A DNA stretch of 7,956 bases from Phyllobacteriaceae bacterium (GTDB lineage: Bacteria > Pseudomonadota > Alphaproteobacteria > Rhizobiales > Ancalomicrobiaceae). The DNA is taken from assembly GCA_012517025.1 (NCBI GenBank), contig JAAYVT010000190.1:1-7956 (forward strand), given 5' to 3'. The notes below the pieces were generated by a model. That model did not search any database. It was not told the origin of the DNA and was given only the letters and a program-made list of their open reading frames with translations. Shown piece by piece: positions 1 through 6,323 of this stretch (its first letter is position 1; every line of letters begins with the position of its first letter). A program made the translations under genes and the position numbers.

Positions 1-1
1 C

Positions 2-544
2 GCGCGCCCGTCGAGCTTCTTCGGGGCGGGCTGCGTCGGCCACGTCGCCTTCGGCCATCCGGTGAGCCCGGGGCTGATGGATCGGCTGGAAGAGGCGGCG
101 AAGGCGGAGGACATTCCGCACGTGCGCGGCGGCACCTACGTCTGCATGGAGGGGCCGCAGTTCTCGACGCTGGCGGAGAGCCGCTGGTACAAGTCGGCCG
201 GCTTCGACGTCATCGGCATGACCAACATGCCGGAGGCGAAGCTGGCGCGCGAGGCGGAGATCCCCTACGCCACCGTGGCGATGGTGACCGACTACGACTG
301 CTGGCATCCCGATCACGACCACGTCGACGTCAAGGCGGTGATCAAGGTGGTGCACGACAACGCCGACAAGGCGCGGCGGCTGGTGGCGCGGTTCGCCGGC
401 GACTTTCCGCTCGACCATCCGGCCTGTCCGATCGGGTCGGACCGGTCGCTCGACTTCGCCTTGATGACGGCGCACGACAAGCGCGATCCGGCACTGCTGG
501 CCAAGCTCGACGCGGTCGCCGGGCGCGTGCTGCGGGTGCGATGA
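2..544 (+). CDS. mtnP: S-methyl-5'-thioadenosine phosphorylase, 3' part (5' end outside window)
   Basis: This enzyme cleaves methylthioadenosine with phosphate to adenine and 5-methylthioribose 1-phosphate in the cytoplasm, as part of methionine and polyamine-by-product salvage. The frame is open from base 2 to the TGA at 542-544 and gives 180 residues, so roughly the first 100-110 residues of a normal ~290-residue protein lie off the left edge. The GTG at 62 is internal, because clear homology continues upstream of it (FFGAGCVGHVAFGHP). Counting from base 2, the purine nucleoside phosphorylase family 2 motifs are EGPQFS (50-55), MTNMPEA (73-79) and TDYDCW (96-101). The aspartates of DYDC mark the 6-aminopurine-specific (MTA) type rather than inosine/guanosine phosphorylase. 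The stop overlaps the next start (ATGA), and apt two genes downstream uses the adenine product. The family call is very secure. Confidence 0.95.
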   Translation, partial: ARPSSFFGAGCVGHVAFGHPVSPGLMDRLEEAAKAEDIPHVRGGTYVCMEGPQFSTLAESRWYKSAGFDVIGMTNMPEAKLAREAEIPYATVAMVTDYDCWHPDHDHVDVKAVIKVVHDNADKARRLVARFAGDFPLDHPACPIGSDRSLDFALMTAHDKRDPALLAKLDAVAGRVLRVR

Positions 545-1005
545 TGGGCGGCATCGAGCTGGAAGTGGTGGCGCGCGTCCACGGCGGCCGGATCGAGAAC
601 GAGGACGACCGGTGGGGCGACGTCGAGGCGACGATCGTGCTCGAGTCGTCGTTTCCCGAGACCGCCTTCGCCGGGCTCGAGGCGTTCTCGCATGCGCTGA
701 TCGTGTTTCATTTCGACCTGATCGATCCGGAGACGGTGGTCACCGGGGCGCGGCGGCCGCGCGGGCGGGCCGATTGGCCGGAGGTCGGCATCTTCGCGCA
801 GCGCGGCAGCCCCCGCCCGAACCGACTCGGGGTGACCTGCGTCGAAATTCTCGGCGTCGAGGGGCGGACCCTGCGGGTGCGTGGGCTCGACGCGGTCGAG
901 GGCACGCCGGTCGTCGACGTCAAGCCGGTGATGCGCGGGTTCGAGCCGCGCGGGACCATCGTGGAGCCCGACTGGGCGACCGAAATCATGAAGGACTACT
1001 GGTGA
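541..1005 (+). CDS. Single-domain TrmO/TsaA-family SAM-dependent methyltransferase
   Basis: This 154-residue protein belongs to the TrmO (formerly UPF0066/TsaA/VirR) family. E. coli TrmO uses SAM to N6-methylate t6A37 in tRNA-Thr; whether this short member does the same is not shown. The core is GIFAQRGSPRPN (83-94), matching the family's GVFATRSPxRPN signature, followed by LRVRGLDAVEGTPVVDVKP (111-129). E. coli TrmO (~235 residues) has an extra C-terminal domain, and this protein ends soon after the core, so it is a single-domain form. Two start codons are possible, ATG at 541 (overlapping the mtnP TGA) and ATG at 544; neither has a strong Shine-Dalgarno, which fits translational coupling. 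It sits between mtnP and apt. The domain call is strong; the substrate is uncertain, so no gene symbol is given. Confidence 0.85.
   Translation: MMGGIELEVVARVHGGRIENEDDRWGDVEATIVLESSFPETAFAGLEAFSHALIVFHFDLIDPETVVTGARRPRGRADWPEVGIFAQRGSPRPNRLGVTCVEILGVEGRTLRVRGLDAVEGTPVVDVKPVMRGFEPRGTIVEPDWATEIMKDYW
991..995 (+). promoter_or_regulatory. Shine-Dalgarno for apt
   Basis: AAGGA lies inside the last codons of the TrmO-like gene, nine bases before the ATG at 1005. It fixes the apt start at the ATG that shares its A with the preceding TGA. Confidence 0.6.
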
Positions 1006-1532
1006 TGAATCTTCGCGACACCATTCGCTCGATCCCCGACCATCCGAAGCCCGGGATCATCTTTCGCGACATCACCACGCTGCTCGGCGATCCGCGTGCC
1101 TTCCGCCGCTCCGTCGACGAACTGGTCCAGCCCTACGCCGGTCTGAAGATCGACAAGGTGGCGGGGATCGAGGCGCGCGGCTTCATCCTCGGCGGCGCGG
1201 TGGCGCATCAGCTCTCCGCCGGCTTCGTGCCGATCCGCAAGAAGGGCAAGTTGCCGGCCGAGACCGCCTCGATCACCTACGCGCTCGAATACGGCGTCGA
1301 CGAGATCGAGATCCATCGCGACGCGATCACGCCGGGCGAGAAGGTGCTGGTGGTCGACGATCTGATCGCCACCGGCGGCACGGCGGCGGCGGCGGTGGAG
1401 CTGTTGCAGCGGCTCGGTGCCGACGTGGTCGGCACCTGTTTCGTCATCGATCTGCCGGAGCTCGGCGGCGCCGACAAGCTGCGGGCGATGAAGGTGCCGG
1501 TGCGTTCGCTGGTCGCCTTCGAGGGGCACTGA
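1005..1532 (+). CDS. apt: Adenine phosphoribosyltransferase
   Basis: This enzyme converts adenine plus PRPP to AMP and pyrophosphate, the purine salvage step that recycles adenine released by MtnP. The protein has 175 residues, a normal length. Visible motifs are the N-terminal PKPGIIFRDITTLL (14-27), EARGFILG (56-63), the flexible loop RKKGKLP (78-84), and the PRPP-binding signature VLVVDDLIATGGT (114-126) with its paired aspartates. The start at 1005 is supported by overlap with the upstream stop at 1003-1005, a Shine-Dalgarno at 991-995, and the typical short N-terminus (MNLRDTIRSIPDHP). The frame stays open far upstream, to about 612, but that stretch is a GC-rich shadow of the TrmO-like gene. 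The gene is almost certainly co-transcribed with mtnP. Confidence 0.96.
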   Translation: MNLRDTIRSIPDHPKPGIIFRDITTLLGDPRAFRRSVDELVQPYAGLKIDKVAGIEARGFILGGAVAHQLSAGFVPIRKKGKLPAETASITYALEYGVDEIEIHRDAITPGEKVLVVDDLIATGGTAAAAVELLQRLGADVVGTCFVIDLPELGGADKLRAMKVPVRSLVAFEGH

Positions 1533-1558
1533 GCCGGTTCGCCGGCGTGGGGGCGGCG

Positions 1559-2434
1559 ATGGCGGACACCGATCTCGTCTTCCGGATCGATGCGCCCGCC
1601 CAGCCGGCGCGACAGGCGGAGATCGACCGGCTGATCGGCGACGAATTCGACCTCGATCTCGCCCGGCTCGATCGCTTCGGGCGGTTCGGACGTGATCCGG
1701 GCTTCGTCTCTTTCGGCGGGTGGGACGGCGAGGCGATCGTCGCCCACGTCGGGCTGCAGCCGATGGGGCTGCATCGGGGCGGGACGGCGGTTCCGGCCTT
1801 CGGGCTGGGGCTGGCGACGGTGCATCCGGCCCGGCGCGGGCGCGGGCTCTTCCGCGATCTGATGGAACGGGCGCTCGCCTTCGCCGACGCTCGCGTCGAC
1901 CTCGTCCTGCTCGAGACCGAGGAGCCGGAACTCTACCATCGTTTCGGTTTCGCCAAAGTGGCGGAGCATTCGTTCCGCGGGCGCCTCGAGGTCGCGGCCG
2001 GGCCGGCGGCGGGGCGGTGCCTGAGGCTCGACGTCGCCGCCGACGTGACGATCCTCGCCGACCTCTTCGCGCGGCGGGCGCCGCCGTCGCTCGTCGGCGG
2101 GCTCGACGAACATCCGATGCGGTTCTTCCTCAAGGCGCTCGAAAGTCCGGAGATCAAACTCGTCCATCTGCCGAGTCTCGACGCGGTGGTGGCGATCGAG
2201 CCGGGGGCGGCGGGGGAGTTGGTGCTGCTCGACGTGGTGGCGCCGGCGATCCCGCCGCTCGCCGCGATCGCGGCGGCGCTCGGCGGCGGCTTCGACCGCG
2301 CTCACGTCTTCGTCACGCCGGATCGGCTCGGCTGGGTGCCCGAGACGGTCGTGACGGAGGCGACCGGGCTGATGGCGCGGGGGCGGCTTCCGGTCGACCC
2401 GCGGCCGTTCGGGCTGTCGCCGATGCACGTGTGA
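1559..2434 (+). CDS. GNAT family N-acetyltransferase with long C-terminal region
   Basis: This is a predicted cytoplasmic acetyl-CoA-dependent acetyltransferase of unknown substrate, 291 residues from the ATG at 1559. The GNAT fold occupies about residues 1-140. Motif A is LATVHPARRGRGLFRDLM (85-102), carrying the R/Q-x-x-G-x-G/A pyrophosphate-binding pattern, and the terminal GNAT signature LYHRFGF is at 125-131. Residues ~145-291 form a second region that I cannot assign. Two-part GNATs of this general layout include Eis-like proteins, but I see no specific Eis signature. A GTG at 1547 in the same frame would add four residues (MGAA); ATG is preferred, with the G-rich run just before it as a poor ribosome site. 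The gap from apt is only 26 bp, so it is probably the last gene of the mtnP operon. It converges on the CDF gene with 10 bp between the two stops. Confidence 0.8.
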   Translation: MADTDLVFRIDAPAQPARQAEIDRLIGDEFDLDLARLDRFGRFGRDPGFVSFGGWDGEAIVAHVGLQPMGLHRGGTAVPAFGLGLATVHPARRGRGLFRDLMERALAFADARVDLVLLETEEPELYHRFGFAKVAEHSFRGRLEVAAGPAAGRCLRLDVAADVTILADLFARRAPPSLVGGLDEHPMRFFLKALESPEIKLVHLPSLDAVVAIEPGAAGELVLLDVVAPAIPPLAAIAAALGGGFDRAHVFVTPDRLGWVPETVVTEATGLMARGRLPVDPRPFGLSPMHV

Positions 2435-2444
2435 GGATGCGCCG

Positions 2445-3503
2445 TCACAGCACCGCGTCGGGCTCCAGCCGGCACCAGCCGCCGCCGGCCGTCTCGATCT
2501 GCAGGGTGGCGTGACCGATGTCGAAGCGGTGCTCCAGCATCTCCGTCGTCTCCGCCAAGAAGGCGTCGCCGGGATGACCGGCCGGCATCACCAGATGGGC
2601 GGTCAGCGCCACCTCGGTGGTCGACATCGCCCAGACGTGGAGATCGTGCAGATCGACGACGCCGGGGCGGGCGGCCAGCGCCGCGCGCACTTCGGCCGGG
2701 TCGATCGCGGCGGGGACGGCGGCGACCGACAGCGCCATGCTCTCGCGCAACAGCCCCCAGGTGCCCCACACCACGATCGCCACCACGATCAGGCTGACGA
2801 CCGGATCGATGCGGGCCCAGCCGGTGGCGGCGACGGCGAGGCCGGCGAGGACGACGCCGACCGAGATCAGCGCGTCGGTCAACATGTGCAGGTAGGCGCC
2901 GCGAATGTTGAGGTCGCCCTTCGAGCCGCCGGCGAAGAGCCAGGCGGTGAAGCCGTTGACGGCGATGCCGATCGCCGCGACCCAGATCATGGTGGCGCCG
3001 GAGACCGGCTCGGGGGCGAGCAGACGCTGCACCGCCTCGAGCGCCAGAGCGCCGAGCGCCAACATCAGGAAGACGGCGTTGAACAGCGCCGCCAGGATCG
3101 ACGAGCCGGCGAAGCCGTAGGTGAATCGGGCCGAGGGCGGGCGCTTGGCGGCGCGGGCGGCGAGCCAGGCGACGATCAGCGCCAACACGTCGGAGAGATT
3201 GTGGCCGGCGTCGGCGACCAGCGCCATCGAATTCGCCCACAGGCCGAAGGCCACCTCGACGCCGACGAAGGCGGTGTTGAGGACGATGCCGACGGCGAAG
3301 GCGCGGCCGAAGTCGGCGGGCGCGTGGACGTGGCCATGACCGCCGTGGGCGTGCGCGTGACCGTGCCCATGCCCATGGTCGTGAGCATGCCCATGGTCGT
3401 GCCCATGGTCGTGACCATGACCATGGTCATGTTCGTGGTCGTGGGCGCACGCCGGGCCGTGGTCGTGGGGATGCGGGGCGGTCGCGGTGGGGGCTTCGGT
3501 CAT
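2445..3503 (-). CDS. Cation diffusion facilitator (Zn/Co/Cd-type efflux) with His-rich N-terminus
   Basis: This is an inner-membrane divalent-metal/proton antiporter of the CDF family (CzcD/ZitB/DmeF-like), 352 residues. Residues 11-60 form a cytosolic tail of alternating HD/HG/HA with 23 histidines, a metal-binding segment. About six membrane segments follow between ~67 and ~250. The transport site is visible as HxxxD in TM2 (H101, D105, in AGHNLSD) and HxxxD in TM5 (H206, D210, in LHMLTD). This HD-HD pattern is usual for zinc-transporting members but also occurs in Co/Ni exporters. The C-terminal cytoplasmic domain (~265-352) has DLHDLHVWAMS. The start ATG at 3503 is supported by GAAGGA (rc of 3511-3516) and by the family-typical tail; the frame continues open upstream only as a shadow of epmA. 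It lies 53 bp downstream of epmA on the same strand and may be co-transcribed. The exact metal is unknown. Confidence 0.93.
   Translation of the reverse strand: MTEAPTATAPHPHDHGPACAHDHEHDHGHGHDHGHDHGHAHDHGHGHGHAHAHGGHGHVHAPADFGRAFAVGIVLNTAFVGVEVAFGLWANSMALVADAGHNLSDVLALIVAWLAARAAKRPPSARFTYGFAGSSILAALFNAVFLMLALGALALEAVQRLLAPEPVSGATMIWVAAIGIAVNGFTAWLFAGGSKGDLNIRGAYLHMLTDALISVGVVLAGLAVAATGWARIDPVVSLIVVAIVVWGTWGLLRESMALSVAAVPAAIDPAEVRAALAARPGVVDLHDLHVWAMSTTEVALTAHLVMPAGHPGDAFLAETTEMLEHRFDIGHATLQIETAGGGWCRLEPDAVL
3324..3473 (-). repeat. Degenerate tandem repeat encoding the His-rich tail of the CDF protein
   Basis: These bases encode residues 11-60 of the CDF transporter. The + strand 12-mer CCCATGGTCGTG occurs exactly at 3372-3383, 3390-3401 and 3402-3413, the last two copies abutting, with variants such as ACCATGACCATGG following. 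The unit codes for the HDHG pattern on the minus strand. Synonymous CAT/CAC and GGC/GGG differences show decay outside the core. It is a coding repeat, not a mobile or CRISPR element. Such a tract can change length by slippage in steps that keep frame. Confidence 0.8.
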
Positions 3504-3510
3504 CGGGGGG

Positions 3511-3516
3511 TCCTTC
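3511..3516 (-). promoter_or_regulatory. Shine-Dalgarno for the CDF gene
   Basis: The minus-strand sequence GAAGGA lies seven bases upstream of the ATG at 3503. It supports that start inside a frame that would otherwise run open back through epmA. Confidence 0.55.
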
Positions 3517-3556
3517 GCGGGTGCGAGAGACTGACCCGAGATCGTAGCGGATACAA

Positions 3557-4615
3557 TTACAGGCCGCCTCGATCGGTCGGCGTCCACACCACGTCGGCGA
3601 GGCGGGGGGCGCCGGTCGCCAGCATCACCAGCCGGTCGAAGCCGAGGGCGATGCCGCTGGTCGGCGGCATGATCGCCAGGGCGGCGAGGAAATCCTCGTC
3701 GATCGGATAGCGCGTCCCGTAGAGCCGCTCCTTGGCGTCCATTTCGATCTCGAAGCGGCGGCGCTGCTCGACCGGATCGGTCAGCTCGCCGAAGGCGTTG
3801 GCGAGCTCGACGCCGCAGGCCCACAGCTCGAAGCGCTCGGCGACGCGCGGGTCGCGGGCGCAAGGACGGGCGAGCGCGGCCTCGCGGGCGGGGTATTCCA
3901 TCAAGATCGCCGGGCGGCCGTCGCCGAGCGCCGGCTCGATCCGCTCCGCCAACACCCGCGAGAACACGTCCGACCAACCGTCGTCGGCGGCGACGCGGAT
4001 GCCGCTCGCGCTCGCCTCGGCGGCCAGCCGGTCGCGATCGGGTTCGGCGGTCGGGTCGAGGGGGAGAGTGGCGAGGAGGTCGATGCCGGCGAAGCGGGCG
4101 AAGGCCTCGGCGCAGGTGATCCGCTCGGGCGGGAGGCGGGGGTCGCAGGTCCGGTCGCGGCGGCGGAAGACCTCGGCGCCGACGGTGTCGGCGGCGAGGC
4201 GCAGGAGATCGGCGCAGTCGTCCATCAGCGTTTCGTAAGGGGCGCGGGCGCGGTACCACTCGAGCATGGTGAACTCGATCGCGTGGGTCGGGCCGCCCTC
4301 GCGATCGCGCCAGACGCGGGCGAAGTCGAAGATCTTCGTCTCGCCGGCGGCGATCAGTTTCTTCATGGCGAATTCCGGCGAGGTGTGGAGGTAGCGCCGC
4401 CGCGTCGCGCCGTCGTCGCCGACGACGTCGACGGCGAGGGCGTGGAGATGGGTCTCGTTGCCGGGCGAGATCTGCAGGCCGGTGCAATGGACCTCGGTGA
4501 AGCCGTCGGTCTCGAAATGCGAACGGATCGCGCGTTCGACCGCGTTGCGGGCGAGAAGCAGCGGGCGGCGATCGGCGTGAACGGCGGGATTCCACCACGA
4601 GACGGCGGTCTTCAT
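3557..4615 (-). CDS. epmA: Elongation factor P--(R)-beta-lysine ligase
   Basis: EpmA (GenX/PoxA/YjeA), a paralogue of the lysyl-tRNA synthetase catalytic core, activates (R)-beta-lysine with ATP and attaches it to the conserved lysine of EF-P. The protein has 352 residues, slightly longer than E. coli's 325, and lacks the tRNA anticodon-binding domain, which separates it from LysS. Class II synthetase features are LHTSPEFAMKKL (76-87), motif 2 around FARVWRDREGGPTHAIEFTMLEWY (from 98), GVELANAFGELTD (268-280), and motif 3 GIALGFDRL (321-329). S79, E81, Y121 and E270 fall where the E. coli enzyme has substrate-pocket residues. The start at 4615 follows a purine-rich AAGAAAGAAG run; the frame is open further upstream only as an antisense shadow of efp. 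It is divergent from efp, its substrate gene, and 53 bp upstream of the CDF gene. epmB, which supplies beta-lysine, is not in the window. Confidence 0.95.
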   Translation of the reverse strand: MKTAVSWWNPAVHADRRPLLLARNAVERAIRSHFETDGFTEVHCTGLQISPGNETHLHALAVDVVGDDGATRRRYLHTSPEFAMKKLIAAGETKIFDFARVWRDREGGPTHAIEFTMLEWYRARAPYETLMDDCADLLRLAADTVGAEVFRRRDRTCDPRLPPERITCAEAFARFAGIDLLATLPLDPTAEPDRDRLAAEASASGIRVAADDGWSDVFSRVLAERIEPALGDGRPAILMEYPAREAALARPCARDPRVAERFELWACGVELANAFGELTDPVEQRRRFEIEMDAKERLYGTRYPIDEDFLAALAIMPPTSGIALGFDRLVMLATGAPRLADVVWTPTDRGGL

Positions 4616-4726
4616 GACTTTCTTCTTTCTTCTTCGGCCCAGACGTGAGAGAGGAAACGCACAAAACGCGCGACCCGGCGGGTCGGCGCGCCCGAATTCT
4701 ATCGGCTGTTCAGAGGTCCTTCTTCC
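4616..4726. promoter_or_regulatory. Divergent promoter region between epmA and efp
   Basis: This 111-bp gap separates divergently transcribed epmA and efp and must contain both promoters unless one starts inside a gene. It is locally more AT-rich than its surroundings (CACAAAACG around 4660 and GAATTCTAT at 4694-4702, the latter a candidate -10 area for efp). I cannot place a convincing -35/-10 pair. AGAGG at 4712-4716 is the likely efp Shine-Dalgarno, ten bases before ATG. Confidence 0.5.
4671..4685. repeat. GC-rich inverted repeat upstream of efp
   Basis: CGACCC and GGGTCG form a perfect 6-bp inverted repeat around GGC. Allowing one bulged base (G4686), the flanking GCGC runs (4667-4670 and 4686-4690) extend the pairing to about ten. 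It lies 41-55 bases before the efp start and 56-70 bases before the epmA start. It could be an operator between the two promoters or a hairpin in the efp leader; in DNA this GC-rich it could also be chance. Confidence 0.35.
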
Positions 4727-5293
4727 ATGCGAGTCAATGCGCAGAATCTCCGCAAGGGCAACGTCGTCGAGATGGACGGCAAGCTCTACGTCGTTCTCTC
4801 CGCCGAGAGCTTCCATCCGGGCAAGGGTACCCCCACCACCCAGATCGACATGCGCCGGATTTCCGACGGAGTGAAGGTGTCGGAGCGCTGGAAGACCACC
4901 GACCCGGTCGAGCGCGCGATGCTCGACGAGCGGCCCTACGCCTATCTCTACAACGACGACGAGGGCTTCCACTTCATGAACAAGGAGAACTACGACCAGA
5001 TCGTGGTTCCCAAGGACGTGGTGGGCGATCAGTCGGCCTATCTGGTCGAGGACATGGAGTGCCAGGTCGCGATCTATCAGGACGTTCCGGTGTCGATCGA
5101 GCTGCCGCAGAAGGTGGTTCTCGAGATCGTCGAGACCGAGCCGGTGACCAAGGGTCAGACCGCCTCGTCGTCCTACAAGCCGGCGATCCTGTCGAACGGC
5201 GTCAAGACCACGGTTCCCCCGCACGTCTCCGCCGGCACCCGCGTGGTGGTGATGACCGCCGACGGCTCCTACGTCGAGCGCGCCAAGGACTGA
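4727..5293 (+). CDS. efp: Translation elongation factor P
   Basis: EF-P binds between the ribosomal P and E sites and relieves stalling at polyproline stretches. The 188-residue length is normal. The N-terminal KOW-like domain carries the modification loop SFHPGKGTP, with acceptor lysine K33 equivalent to E. coli K34. The central OB domain spans ~66-125, and the C-terminal OB domain includes ETEPVTKGQTASSSYKPA (136-153) and GTRVVVMTADGSY. The GKG loop lysine fits EpmA-dependent beta-lysylation rather than the arginine (EarP/rhamnose) type, which agrees with the divergent epmA. The start ATG is preceded by AGAGG at 4712-4716, and the N-terminus MRVNAQNLRKGNVV is family-typical. A hairpin follows about 40 bases after the stop. 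The HPGKGTP loop and ERAKD ending resemble the Rhizobiales form of the protein. Confidence 0.97.
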   Translation: MRVNAQNLRKGNVVEMDGKLYVVLSAESFHPGKGTPTTQIDMRRISDGVKVSERWKTTDPVERAMLDERPYAYLYNDDEGFHFMNKENYDQIVVPKDVVGDQSAYLVEDMECQVAIYQDVPVSIELPQKVVLEIVETEPVTKGQTASSSYKPAILSNGVKTTVPPHVSAGTRVVVMTADGSYVERAKD

Positions 5294-5334
5294 GGCGCCG
5301 ATCGGCCGCGGCCGGAGAAGACCTGAAACAGACG

Positions 5335-5360
5335 GAGCCCGGCCGAGAGGTCGGGCTCTT
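5335..5360 (+). terminator. Likely intrinsic terminator after efp (possibly bidirectional)
   Basis: GAGCCCGGCC (5335-5344) pairs with GGTCGGGCTC (5349-5358) around a GAGA loop, giving a 10-bp stem with one G-T wobble. TTCGCATTT follows, a weak T-rich tail. It sits between the convergent ends of efp (5293) and the pirin gene (5381). It could also act on the minus strand, where the tail reads CGTCTGTTTCA. Confidence 0.65.
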
Positions 5361-5380
5361 CGCATTTCTGGCGTGGCCGT

Positions 5381-6310
5381 TCATCCCTTCCAGGTGACCC
5401 CCGGCGGGTCGGGCGGCAGCGGGATGAACTCGGTCTCGCCGGGGACGCCGGCGAAGCGACCGGCGCGCCAGTCGGCCTTGGCCGCCTCGATGCGGTCCTT
5501 CGAGGACGACACGAAGTTCCAATAGAGGAACCGCCGCTCCGGGAAGGGCTCGCCGCCGACCAGGGCGAAGCGGGTGGGGCCGATCGCCCTCACCACGATC
5601 TCGGCGCCGGGGCGCAGCAGCACCAGGCGGTCGGGGCCGTGGGGGGCGTCCTCGCCGTCGATCGCCAGCTCGCCGGAGGAGATCCACAGCGCCCGCTCGG
5701 AGAAGTCGCCGGGCAGGCGGAAACGGGCGCCGGGCTCGAGCATCACGTCGAGCTGGACGAGGTCGGAGACGACCGGCACTGGCGAGGTTGCGCCGAAGGC
5801 GGTGCCGGCGACCAGCGTCGCCGTCGCGCCCTCGCCCTCGAAGCGCGGCAGGGCGCCGGCCTCGACGTGGGTGAAGACCGGCTCGATCTCCTCCTTCTCC
5901 TTCGGCAGGGCGATCCACAGCTGCAGGCCGGCGAGACGGCCGCCGTTCGGGCGGGATTCGATCGGGGTGCGCTCGGAATGGACGATGCCGCGCCCGGCGG
6001 TCATCCAGTTGACTGCGCCGGGGCGGATCACCTCGACCGCGCCGGTCGAATCGCGATGGCGGATCTCGCCCTGGTGCAGCCAGGTCAGGGTCGACAACCC
6101 GATGTGGGGATGGGGACGGACGTCCTGGCCGCCGCCGGGGCGAAAGTCGACCGGGCCCATGGCGTCGAGGAAGACGAAGGGGCCGACCGAGCGGCGCTCG
6201 ACGGTGGGCAGTGCCCGCCGCACGGTGAAGCCGTCGCCGAGGTCGTGCAGGCGCGGCAGCACCACCTTGTCGACGGCGGGCAGGGGGGCGGGGTCGTGCG
6301 GGCTCGTCAT
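5381..6310 (-). CDS. Pirin family protein (bicupin)
   Basis: This is a 309-residue pirin-like protein. The N-terminal cupin keeps the four metal ligands by pattern: H67 and H69 in RPHPHIGLSTLTW, and H111 and E113 in MTAGRGIVHSE, matching human pirin's H56/H58/H101/E103. The C-terminal cupin-like half (~180-280) ends in a RRFLYWNFVSSSKDRI motif common in bacterial members. Pirins bind Fe or other metals; some (e.g. E. coli YhhW) have quercetin 2,3-dioxygenase activity in vitro, while the physiological role is usually unknown. The start at 6310 is chosen because AAGGAG (rc of 6318-6323) precedes ATG by seven bases; the longer open frame upstream looks non-family. It lies 85 bp downstream of the membrane methyltransferase gene on the same strand and converges with efp. 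Confidence 0.92.
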   Translation of the reverse strand: MTSPHDPAPLPAVDKVVLPRLHDLGDGFTVRRALPTVERRSVGPFVFLDAMGPVDFRPGGGQDVRPHPHIGLSTLTWLHQGEIRHRDSTGAVEVIRPGAVNWMTAGRGIVHSERTPIESRPNGGRLAGLQLWIALPKEKEEIEPVFTHVEAGALPRFEGEGATATLVAGTAFGATSPVPVVSDLVQLDVMLEPGARFRLPGDFSERALWISSGELAIDGEDAPHGPDRLVLLRPGAEIVVRAIGPTRFALVGGEPFPERRFLYWNFVSSSKDRIEAAKADWRAGRFAGVPGETEFIPLPPDPPGVTWKG

Positions 6311-6317
6311 CGGCGGT

Positions 6318-6323
6318 CTCCTT
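6318..6323 (-). promoter_or_regulatory. Shine-Dalgarno for the pirin gene
   Basis: The minus strand reads AAGGAG seven bases before the ATG at 6310. This is the strongest ribosome site in the window and sets the pirin start against the longer open frame. Confidence 0.65.

Noticed and set aside
62..544. mtnP starting at the GTG at 62
   Set aside because: Conserved phosphorylase sequence continues upstream to the window edge, so the gene is cut by the window and does not start there.
1277..2428. A 383-residue minus-strand open frame over apt and the GNAT gene
   Set aside because: It is dominated by Arg/Pro/Glu with no domain, and it covers parts of two well-supported + strand genes.
3355..3440. 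Short repeats resembling a CRISPR array or intergenic repeat
   Set aside because: The units are 12 bp, without regular spacers, and lie wholly inside the CDF reading frame encoding alternating histidines.
2511..3710. A 399-residue + strand open frame over the CDF gene
   Set aside because: It is the antisense shadow of a GC-rich coding region: low complexity, rich in Gly/Arg/Asp, and without a family signature. The CDF frame opposite has clear metal-site motifs.
2445..4664. A 739-residue minus-strand open frame spanning both the CDF gene and epmA
   Set aside because: Only the part from 3503 downward is the CDF protein. The upstream half is an Arg/Pro-rich out-of-frame reading of epmA. The two are separate genes with their own starts, not a fusion.
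3557..5365. N-terminal extension of EpmA to ~600 residues
   Set aside because: The extra ~250 residues are an antisense reading of efp with no recognisable domain. EpmA homology begins at the ATG at 4615.
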